A stretch of DNA of 14,259 bases from JBFWQM01 sp050249455. GTDB lineage: Bacteria > Pseudomonadota > Alphaproteobacteria > MPNO01 > VGEU01. This document shows positions 1-5,892 of this stretch, one piece after another (the stretch's first letter is position 1; every line of letters begins with the position of its first letter). Under the pieces are notes generated by a model. That model worked only from the letters and a program-made list of their open reading frames with translations. It did not search any database and was not told the origin of the DNA. The stretch covers positions 1 to 14,259 of the forward strand of contig JBFWQM010000142.1 of assembly GCA_050249455.1 (NCBI GenBank). Reading direction: 5' to 3'. The translations under genes and the position numbers were made by a program.

Positions 1-12
1 GTGAGGTGGGGG
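1..12. repeat. Edge fragment of a dispersed intergenic repeat
   Basis: The first 12 bases (gtgaggtggggg) are identical to bases 5738-5749, which form the right end of the palindromic element at 5637-5747. The window therefore appears to start inside another copy of that repeat, most of which lies to the left. A 12-base match is short, so this is tentative, but both copies sit in intergenic DNA. Confidence 0.4.
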
Positions 13-28
13 ACGGGTCGCCCCGCCG

Positions 29-208
29 TCAGCCGCAATGCGTCGACATCGGGGACGGCTGCCGCGGCGGCGGCATCGCCGCCAGGTCATGCCGCATCCT
101 TTGGACGGCGTCGTCCACGGTCGTCACGGTGATGTCGGGCTGGTCGCCGAAGCGCTTCTCGTAGCGCGTCAGCAGGCGTTCGAACAGGTGTTCCTGCAAC
201 AGGTCCAT
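29..208 (-). CDS. Hypothetical protein, 59 aa
   Basis: This small ORF reads MDLLQEHLFERLLTRYEKRF and continues to a TGA at 29-31. A GGGGA purine run about eight bases before the ATG gives a plausible ribosome site. The first 40 residues are charged and look helical (alternating Leu/Phe with Glu/Arg/Lys). The tail is rich in Pro and Met. There is no signal peptide, membrane segment or recognised domain. It lies 118 bp downstream of the molybdenum-enzyme gene on the same strand, past two GC hairpins, so it is probably transcribed separately. I do not recognise a family. The good SD and non-random composition favour a real gene, but a chance ORF cannot be excluded. Confidence 0.45.
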   Translation of the reverse strand: MDLLQEHLFERLLTRYEKRFGDQPDITVTTVDDAVQRMRHDLAAMPPPRQPSPMSTHCG

Positions 209-254
209 CGCACGATCCCCGCAAGATCAAAGCATCCCACAAGCAAAGCGCGAA

Positions 255-294
255 CCCGGCCGGAGCCGGGGGCGGGCGGCCGCGACGGGCCGCC
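255..294 (-). terminator. Two adjacent GC hairpins downstream of the molybdenum-enzyme gene
   Basis: Two perfect stems stand side by side just after the stop of the minus-strand gene. One is 275-281 pairing with 288-294 (ggcggcc/ggccgcc, 6-nt loop). The other is 255-260 pairing with 265-270 (cccggc/gccggg, 4-nt loop). There is no clear T-run on either strand, so this would be a weak or Rho-assisted terminator at best. Confidence 0.3.
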
Positions 295-326
295 GGCCTA
301 CCGATTTAGGAGGGCGGGAATCCGTT

Positions 327-2666
327 TCAAGGGGGCAGGACCGCCCGCGCGATGGCCTCGCGCAGGCGGCGAGGAGAGACCGGGGTCTCGGTCACCTCGA
401 CGCCGAGCGGGCGCAGCGCGTCGTTGATCGCATTGACCAGCGCGGCGGGCGGGCCGATCGCGCCGCCCTCGCCGATGCCCTTGACGCCGAACTCGGTGTA
501 GGGCGACGGCGTGTGCATGTGCAGGATGCGGATGTCCGGCACCTCGGTGGTGCCGGGCAGCATGTAGTCGGCGAGGGTGGTGGCCAGCGGCTGGCCATTC
601 GCGTCGTACGGGCTCTCCTCGTAGAGCGCCGTGCCGATGCCCTGCGCGGCGCCGCCGAACACCTGGCCCTCGACGATGGTCGGGTTGACCAGGGTGCCGC
701 CGTCCTCCACCACCACGTAGTCGAGGATCTCGACCGCGCCGGTCTCCGGGTCCACCGCGACGACCGCGGCGTGGGCGGCATAGGAGAACGTGCCGTGGTC
801 GACCTTGGGCTTGTAGCCGGCGGTGCATTCCAACCCGCCCTGGTCGATCCCCGCCGGCAGGTTCTGCGGCTTGAGGTACCAGGTGCGCGCGATTTCATCG
901 AGCGAGACGCTGCCGGATCCGGCGCGCACCGCCCCGCCCTCCAGGACCGTCTCCTCGAACGGCGCCTGCATCAGGTGGGCGCCGATGCGGCGCGCCCGCT
1001 CGGCCAGCACCTTGCACGCGCTCGCCACCGCGCCGCCCGCCATCACCATGCTGCGCGAGCCCCAGGTGCCGGTGGAGTAGGGCGACAGCCCGGTGTCGCC
1101 GTGCACGACGTCGACCCGCGCCGGGTCGATGCCGAGCACCGCGCTGGCGACCTGCGCCAGGGTCGTCTCCATCCCTTGCCCGTGCGACTGCACGCCGACG
1201 CGGACCTCCAGCCCGCCGTCGGGGGTCAGCCGCGCCCACGCCTGCTCGTGGCCCGGCACCATCGGGATGCCCCAGCCGTAATAGACGGCGGTGCCGTGCG
1301 CGCCCTGCTCGCAGTAGATCGAGACGCCGAGGCCGATCAGCCGGCCGTCCGGTTCGCGGGTCTTCTGCCGTGCGCGCAACGCGGGCACGTCGATCGCCGC
1401 CACCGCCCGGCGCAGCGCGGACGGATAGTCGCCGCTGTCGAAGTGCTTCTTGGTGATATTGTCGAACGGCATCTGCTCCGGCCGCACCAGGTTCTCCAGC
1501 CGGACCTCCCACGGCTCGCGCCCGACGACGTGCGCCACCGCGTCCATCATGAACTCCATGGCCAGGCACACCCCCGACCGCGCGACGCCACGATAGGGCA
1601 CGATCGGCGGCTTGTTGGTGGCGACGGAGTAGGTGCGGCAGCGGTAGCCCTTGAAGTCGTAGGGGCCGGGCAGGATGGAGCCGACCTGCGCCGCCTCCAG
1701 GCAGGCCGAGAACGGGTAGATCGAGTACGCCCCGGCATCCACCGAGGCGACGGCGTCGAGCGCCAGCAGCTTGCCCGACCGGTCGGCATAGGCGGTCAGG
1801 TCGTAGAAGTGCTCGCGCGCGTTCGCCGCGGCTACCAGGTGCTCGCGCCGGTCCTCCAGGTAGCGGACCGGCACGCCGAGCCTGCGCGTCAGCCACGAGA
1901 TGCAGACCTCCTCCGGCTGAAGGAGGCCCTTCCAGCCGAAGCCGCCGCCGACGTCGGGGGCGATGACGCGGACCTGGCGCTCCTCCAGCCCCAGCACGCC
2001 GGCCAGCCCGGTGCGCACGATGTGCGGCATCTGCGTCGCGGTCTGCAGGATGAGCTGGCCGACCCGGTGGTCCCAGTGGGCCACCGCGCCCTTGCCCTCC
2101 AGCGGCGCCATGCACTGGCGCGCCATGCGCAGCCGGCGGCGCACCATCACCACGTCGCCTCGGGTCGCGCCGTCGATGTCGCCGTCGACCAGCGTCTCGG
2201 CGAACACGTTGTCGCCCCACTGCTCGTGCACCAGCGCGGCGCCCGGCTTGCGCGCGGCGAGCATGTCGGTCAGCGCCGGGAGCTCCTCCAGGTCGATCTC
2301 GACCTGCGCCACAAGGTCCTCCGCCGCGGCGCGGGTGGCGGCGACGCACATCGCCACCGGCTCGCCGGCGAACCGCACCTTGCCGTCGGCCAGCGCGGGC
2401 TGCTCCGACGGCTTGAAGCCGGGCAAAGCCGAGACGGCGCGGATCGCCTTGACGCCGGCCATGTCGGCGGCGGTGAACACGCTGTCGCTGATCTCCGGCG
2501 GCACGATCACCGCCTTGATGCGCGCGTGCGCCACCGGGCTCCTGACGAACGCCACGTCCATCATGCCGACCATCGCGATGTCGGCGACGAACTGGCCGCG
2601 GCCGCGAAGGTAGCGGTCGTCCTCCTTTCGCGGCAGGCGGGTGCCGATGATCGGCGGGTTGTCCAT
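327..2666 (-). CDS. Xanthine dehydrogenase/aldehyde oxidase family, molybdopterin-binding large subunit
   Basis: This 779-aa protein has the size and layout of the CoxL/aldehyde oxidase large subunit. An a/b-hammerhead domain (about residues 20-130) precedes the molybdenum-cofactor domains. Visible family motifs are GGGFGWKG (from residue 240), PYRG (357-360), QSHGQGMETT, VVHGDTGLSP, GTWGSRS, and GIGEGG with the catalytic glutamate at about Glu733. It lacks the AYRCSFR loop of true CO dehydrogenase, so an aldehyde or N-heterocycle oxidising enzyme is more likely; the substrate cannot be read from sequence. The ATG at 2666 is chosen because GGAG stands eight bases upstream; an in-frame TTG at 2687 is a poorer alternative. 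The FeS and FAD subunits these enzymes normally need are not adjacent: a divergent gene lies upstream and an unknown ORF downstream. The protein should be cytoplasmic. Confidence 0.93.
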   Translation of the reverse strand: MDNPPIIGTRLPRKEDDRYLRGRGQFVADIAMVGMMDVAFVRSPVAHARIKAVIVPPEISDSVFTAADMAGVKAIRAVSALPGFKPSEQPALADGKVRFAGEPVAMCVAATRAAAEDLVAQVEIDLEELPALTDMLAARKPGAALVHEQWGDNVFAETLVDGDIDGATRGDVVMVRRRLRMARQCMAPLEGKGAVAHWDHRVGQLILQTATQMPHIVRTGLAGVLGLEERQVRVIAPDVGGGFGWKGLLQPEEVCISWLTRRLGVPVRYLEDRREHLVAAANAREHFYDLTAYADRSGKLLALDAVASVDAGAYSIYPFSACLEAAQVGSILPGPYDFKGYRCRTYSVATNKPPIVPYRGVARSGVCLAMEFMMDAVAHVVGREPWEVRLENLVRPEQMPFDNITKKHFDSGDYPSALRRAVAAIDVPALRARQKTREPDGRLIGLGVSIYCEQGAHGTAVYYGWGIPMVPGHEQAWARLTPDGGLEVRVGVQSHGQGMETTLAQVASAVLGIDPARVDVVHGDTGLSPYSTGTWGSRSMVMAGGAVASACKVLAERARRIGAHLMQAPFEETVLEGGAVRAGSGSVSLDEIARTWYLKPQNLPAGIDQGGLECTAGYKPKVDHGTFSYAAHAAVVAVDPETGAVEILDYVVVEDGGTLVNPTIVEGQVFGGAAQGIGTALYEESPYDANGQPLATTLADYMLPGTTEVPDIRILHMHTPSPYTEFGVKGIGEGGAIGPPAALVNAINDALRPLGVEVTETPVSPRRLREAIARAVLPP

Positions 2667-2765
2667 CAAGGGGGCTCCGTCGGGCAAAGCGCGATCTTAC
2701 CCGCGCGGGCCGGACGATCAACGCCGGCGGCGGAACAAAGCGCCGCGGCGGCGGTTGGCCCGTCC

Positions 2766-3122
2766 ATGACACCGATGCAGCTCTGGACGACCTGGTACGA
2801 GAACGCGGCGGCGATGAATGCCGCCGCGTTCACGATCGCGGCCCGCCACGCCCTGGTGGCCCGGGCCCTATTCTCCGGCGACCCCAGCGGCGGGCCGGAA
2901 GTCCGGCGGATGATCGCCGAGAAGGGGACGGCCGCGGCCGAAGGCTATGTCCGCTGGCTGGCCACCCTGCCGGCGATGTACGCCTCGATGTGGCAGCACG
3001 CGTTTATCGGCCAGCGGGCGTTTGCCCGGCCCGCGTTGCGCAAGGTGCGCGCCAACATGAAGCGGCTGGCCAAGCCGGCGCCGGTCACCCCGCGGCGGCG
3101 ATCTCGTAGGCGATCGGCTTGA
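2766..3122 (+). CDS. Small phasin-like hypothetical protein
   Basis: This 118-aa protein begins MTPMQLWTTWYENAAAMNAA. It is Ala/Met-rich and largely helical, with an internal stretch resembling RMIAEK. An N-terminal LW motif followed by an Ala-rich helix and an R-M-x-x-E-K stretch is reminiscent of short alphaproteobacterial phasin-like proteins, some of which are labelled 'antifreeze protein' in databases; this is a weak family guess. The basic C-terminus (PRRRSRRRSA) is encoded where the gene overlaps the end of the convergent DUF1989 gene by 38 bp. No strong SD precedes the ATG at 2766; an ATG three codons later is possible. It diverges from the molybdenum-enzyme gene across 99 bp that must hold both promoters. 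If it is a phasin it would sit on polyhydroxyalkanoate granules. Confidence 0.6.
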   Translation: MTPMQLWTTWYENAAAMNAAAFTIAARHALVARALFSGDPSGGPEVRRMIAEKGTAAAEGYVRWLATLPAMYASMWQHAFIGQRAFARPALRKVRANMKRLAKPAPVTPRRRSRRRSA

Positions 3123-3717
3123 AGCTGCCGCCGTTGGACAGCGGCGCCGAGCACGCCGTCAGCCCGATCACGAGGTCGATCTCGGCCTGGAAGACGATGC
3201 GGTCGCCCGCCTTGCTGAGGGGCGGCTCGACAGTGAACCTTCCCGTCGCGCTGTCCACCGGCACGTTCATGAAGCAGTTGAAGGCGACCGGGATGGAGTC
3301 GGGCATGACGCCGAAGGGTGCCAGCGCCCGCGCGAGGTTGCCGAAGCAGCCGTGGTGCGGCCGGTCGTCGCCGTAGAGGATGCGGAACATCTCCGCCGAG
3401 CACGGGCTCAGCAGGAAGTCGTGGCGGCCCACGTCGTCCTCGACGATGCGTAGCAGCACGTTGCTGCGGTTGGAATACAGCGCGTCGCCCGCGGTCAGGT
3501 AGATGCGGCTGAGATAGTCGAACGTGCGGCCGGCAGAGATCACCTCGCGCACGTCGTAGCGGTTGAAGGCCAGCAGGTCGGCCACCTGGCCGCCCCGGGG
3601 GTCGATCACCGCCAGCCGCTCGCCGCGCGATAGCTCGAACGCGGTGCCCTTTCGCGGCGGGATCTCGCGCCTCAGCGGTCGGCTCCCTGGTCGTCCCCGC
3701 GGTAGCGGAACGGGCAT
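3085..3717 (-). CDS. DUF1989 (urea carboxylase-associated) family protein
   Basis: This protein carries the DUF1989 signatures: RGGQVADLLAFN near the N-terminus, RTFDYLSRIYLTAGDALYSN, then HHGCFGNLARAL, VAFNCFMNVPVD, a GDRIVFQAEIDLVIGLTACS segment, and a short tail. Characterised relatives include the two carboxyguanidine deiminase subunits (CgdA/CgdB) that work with urea/guanidine carboxylase, so hydrolysis of an amidino/guanidino-type compound is a reasonable but unproven role. It is the second gene of a pair with the GntA-like gene. The start is uncertain. The ATG at 3717 overlaps the upstream gene by 46 bp and has a weak SD. A CTG at 3675, which shares a CTGA overlap with the upstream stop, has an AGGGAG seven bases before it and would give a more typical N-terminus (LRREIPPRKG). 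With the ATG the protein is 210 aa, with the CTG 196 aa. Confidence 0.88.
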   Translation of the reverse strand: MPVPLPRGRPGSRPLRREIPPRKGTAFELSRGERLAVIDPRGGQVADLLAFNRYDVREVISAGRTFDYLSRIYLTAGDALYSNRSNVLLRIVEDDVGRHDFLLSPCSAEMFRILYGDDRPHHGCFGNLARALAPFGVMPDSIPVAFNCFMNVPVDSATGRFTVEPPLSKAGDRIVFQAEIDLVIGLTACSAPLSNGGSFKPIAYEIAAAG

Positions 3718-4382
3718 CGCCAATCCGACTCGACCGCGCGCCCGCTGTACTGCCGGGCTTCGGGTTCCTTGCCGTGCTCGGCCAGCATCGGGTTGACGGA
3801 GCCGGACAGCGACTCGTCGCGCTGCAGGATCGTCTCGCGCATTCGCGCGTACCGGTTCTCCTCGCGCAGCCGCTCGAACTGGTCGTGCAGGTTGAACACA
3901 AGGGTCGGCGCCGCGAAGCGCCGCGCCGGCCGGCTGGCGCGAGGGTGCAGTCCGACGACGAAGAACGCCTCGCCGCCGAAGCTCAGCGAGAAATGGGGGC
4001 TCTGCGGGTCGTGGCTGACCCGCGCGTCGTAGTCGTAGCCGTACCAGGCGTCCTTGTCGCTCAGCGACTGGACCCGCCGCCACAGGCAGCGCTCGAACGC
4101 CGCCTCGTCGAGGTCGCGCGGGCCTTCGAAGATCGCCACGAAGCTGCGGAACAACGTCGGTTCACGCCGATAGTCCGCCGCGAAGCCGGTGAGCCGGCGC
4201 GAGATCGGCAGGTCGTTCCAGCCCGAGCGGATGTCGCGCCCGACCGCGAAGTCGAGCTGCCCGCGCGCCAGCGCCGCCTTGGCGCCGACGCACGGATAGT
4301 CGGCCTCTGCGACAAAGGCGCGGAAGGCATCCGCCAGGGGATGGCTTTCGTCGGCGACGGCGGTGTCGGGCTTGGCGTCCAT
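3672..4382 (-). CDS. YqcI/YcgG family protein, GntA-like heme-dependent N-hydroxylase
   Basis: This 236-aa protein matches the YqcI/YcgG family. It has DYPCVGAKAAL near the N-terminus (Cys31), FVAIFEGP, SPHFSLSFGGEAFFVVGLHP (His146), and the hallmark RRFAAPTLVFNLHDQFERLR (His166). Family members with known activity are heme-dependent N-hydroxylases of guanidino groups: GntA of cyanobacterial guanitoxin biosynthesis and AglA, which hydroxylates arginine. The family fold is secure; the substrate is inferred. Which His or Cys binds heme is not decided here. The ATG at 4382 gives the usual family start; no strong SD is visible. It is followed with overlap by the DUF1989 gene, implying a coupled pair, and diverges from the alpha-hydroxy-acid oxidase over 98 bp that contains a perfect palindrome (4418-4427). 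No other guanitoxin-pathway gene is recognisable in the window. Confidence 0.88.
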   Translation of the reverse strand: MDAKPDTAVADESHPLADAFRAFVAEADYPCVGAKAALARGQLDFAVGRDIRSGWNDLPISRRLTGFAADYRREPTLFRSFVAIFEGPRDLDEAAFERCLWRRVQSLSDKDAWYGYDYDARVSHDPQSPHFSLSFGGEAFFVVGLHPRASRPARRFAAPTLVFNLHDQFERLREENRYARMRETILQRDESLSGSVNPMLAEHGKEPEARQYSGRAVESDWRCPFRYRGDDQGADR

Positions 4383-4417
4383 GGCCAGTGCATAACGCCC
4401 CGGGCGGCCGCGCGTTC

Positions 4418-4427
4418 CTGTCGACAG
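4418..4427. promoter_or_regulatory. Palindrome in the divergent promoter region
   Basis: CTGTCGACAG is a perfect 10-bp palindrome lying in the 98 bp between the divergently transcribed GntA-like and alpha-hydroxy-acid oxidase genes. It is flanked by further GC dyads (cggccgc on the left, gcggccgg on the right). The position suits a shared operator, but palindromes this short occur by chance in GC-rich DNA. Confidence 0.25.
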
Positions 4428-4480
4428 CGGCCGGCCGGTGCGCCGAAGATGGCGCAACCGCAAGCCGAGAGGGAACGCCG

Positions 4481-5557
4481 ATGTCCGCCGACTACGTCAG
4501 CAACCAGGAGATCATTCAGGCCGCCTACCGCAACCTGTCGCGCAACGTATGGGACTACCTGGTCGGTGCGGCGGAATCGGAGACGACGCTGCGGCGCAAC
4601 CGCGTCGCGCTCGACAGCCTGGCCTTCCTGCCGCGGGTGCTGCGCGACGTGGAGAAGGTGGACCCGTCCACCACCTTCATGGGCCACCGGCTGCGCATCC
4701 CGGTGTTCATGGCCCCGGTCGGCTCGCTGCAGACCATCATCCCGGGCGGCGCGGCCCCGGTGACGAAGGCGGCGCACGCGTTCGGCACGATCAACTTCGT
4801 CTCCTCCGTCACCGACCCGCCGCTGGAGGAGACGGCGAGCCTGACGCCGCATCCGAAGGTGTTCCAGCTCTACGTCCGCGGCGACATGAAGTGGATCGAG
4901 GAATTGCTCGACCGGGTGAAGGCCGCGGGATACGCCGGGCTGTGCCTGACGGTCGACGCGGCCTATTACGGCATCCGCGAGCGACAGCTGATGAACCGCT
5001 GGCTGCCGCCCAGCGTGCAGCGCGAGACCAACCGGCATTTGCAGGCCAAGCTCACCTGGGACTCGATGGCGCACATCAAGGAGTATTGCGGGCTGCCGTT
5101 CGTGCTGAAGGGCGTCGCGACGGCGGCCGACGCGAAGCTCGCGGTCGAGCACGGGGTCGACGTCGTCTACGTCTCCAACCACGGCGGGCGCGAGCTCGAC
5201 CATGGCCGCGGCACGATGCAGATGCTGCCCGAGATCGTCGACGCGGTCGCCGGCCGCGCCGAGATCGCGGTCGACGGCGGCATGCTGCGCGGCACCGACG
5301 TGCTCAAGGCGCTGTGCCTGGGCGCCACCGCCGTCGGCATCGGCCGCCTGCAGGGCTGGGCGCTCGCCGCCGGCGGCGAGGCGGCGCTGGTGCGCGCGTT
5401 GGAGCTGGTGGAACGCGAGGTCGTCAACGCCATGGGCCTGATCGGCGTGACGTCGGTCGGCCAGCTGGGCCGCGACTACGTCTGCGGGACCGAGCCGGTC
5501 GGCCCCTGCCACGAGATGAGCACGTTCACCCACATGCCGGGCGGACGGCTGTTCTAG
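4481..5557 (+). CDS. FMN-dependent alpha-hydroxy-acid oxidase/dehydrogenase
   Basis: This 358-aa protein is a full-length member of the glycolate oxidase/lactate oxidase/mandelate dehydrogenase family, which oxidises L-2-hydroxy acids to 2-keto acids on FMN in a TIM barrel. All catalytic positions of spinach glycolate oxidase can be matched: Tyr26 (WDYLVGAAESETT), Tyr131 (FQLYV), Asp159 and Arg166 (LTVDAAYYGIRERQ), Lys210 (VLKGVATAADA), and His234/Arg237 (VSNHGGRELDH), with the same 24-residue Lys-His spacing. The FMN phosphate region DGGMLRGTDVLKALCLGA is present. No membrane-binding insertion is evident, so it should be soluble. The ATG at 4481 follows a GAGAGGGA SD by about seven bases. 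It is followed 335 bp later by a benzoylformate-decarboxylase-like gene on the same strand, which suggests consecutive steps on one substrate. Oxidase versus dehydrogenase cannot be told. Confidence 0.95.
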   Translation: MSADYVSNQEIIQAAYRNLSRNVWDYLVGAAESETTLRRNRVALDSLAFLPRVLRDVEKVDPSTTFMGHRLRIPVFMAPVGSLQTIIPGGAAPVTKAAHAFGTINFVSSVTDPPLEETASLTPHPKVFQLYVRGDMKWIEELLDRVKAAGYAGLCLTVDAAYYGIRERQLMNRWLPPSVQRETNRHLQAKLTWDSMAHIKEYCGLPFVLKGVATAADAKLAVEHGVDVVYVSNHGGRELDHGRGTMQMLPEIVDAVAGRAEIAVDGGMLRGTDVLKALCLGATAVGIGRLQGWALAAGGEAALVRALELVEREVVNAMGLIGVTSVGQLGRDYVCGTEPVGPCHEMSTFTHMPGGRLF

Positions 5558-5892
5558 GTCTCTGGCTTTGAGCGACACGCGGGTCCGGCCCACGGTTGTC
5601 CGGTTTCGCTTCGACCGGCATCTGTCGGTGGCGAGACCCACCTCACCCGCTCGCTGCGCTCGCACCCTCTCCCCCCTGAAGGGCGGGGAGGGTTTCCTCG
5701 GTCTCCCTCTCCGCCCTCGGGGGCGGAGAGGGTCGGGGTGAGGTGGGGGCCGCGGTATCCCCGACGGCAGGAACGCCGAGATGGTGTCCCATCATCGGCG
5801 ACACCGCGGCGACACCGGTGGCCGATACCGACCGGGTTGACGTGCGCGCCGCGCGATGCACTGATCGCAGCAATCGACGAGGGGAGGATGCG
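5558..5892. other. Gene-free spacer with repeat element and leader
   Basis: These 335 bp between the FMN oxidase and the ThDP enzyme hold no credible gene. Bases 5637-5747 are the palindromic repeat described separately. Bases 5748-5892 form the leader of the ThDP gene, with a tandem cggcgacacc pair around 5795-5820 and the SD ggggagg just before the ATG. No convincing -35/-10 pair was found. Confidence 0.5.
5637..5747. repeat. Palindromic dispersed intergenic repeat (two-hairpin element)
   Basis: The element is bounded by a perfect 12-bp inverted repeat: cccacctcaccc at 5637-5648 and gggtgaggtggg at 5736-5747. Inside are two hairpins. One, around 5665-5692, is imperfect (ccctctccc versus ggggaggg). 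The other is perfect: 5705-5715 pairs with 5722-5732 (11 bp, 6-nt loop). The left arm includes the cgctcgctgcgctcgc motif. Elements of this type are scattered in intergenic DNA of many GC-rich proteobacteria. A second copy probably overlaps the left window edge. It could act as an mRNA-stabilising or attenuating structure between the FMN and ThDP genes. Confidence 0.7.

Noticed and set aside
327..2666. Form I carbon monoxide dehydrogenase (CoxL)
   Set aside because: The active-site loop reads PYRGVARSG, not AYRCSFR, so the Cu-binding cysteine of true CO dehydrogenase is absent.
513..2765. Long plus-strand open frame antisense to the molybdenum-enzyme gene
   Set aside because: Its protein is Arg/His/Asp-rich with no domain, typical of the mirror frame of a GC-rich gene. 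Only the last 118 codons (from 2766) lie outside the shadow and look real.
4481..5557. Lactate 2-monooxygenase or glycolate oxidase as a specific name
   Set aside because: The catalytic residues are shared by the whole family; nothing visible fixes the substrate, so only the family is named.
4061..5665. 534-aa minus-strand open frame across the hydroxy-acid oxidase
   Set aside because: It is low-complexity Arg/Ala/His sequence antisense to a gene with intact catalytic motifs, so it is a shadow ORF.
5637..5747. CRISPR array or insertion sequence
   Set aside because: There are no regularly spaced repeats with unique spacers and no transposase; the structure is a single palindromic element.
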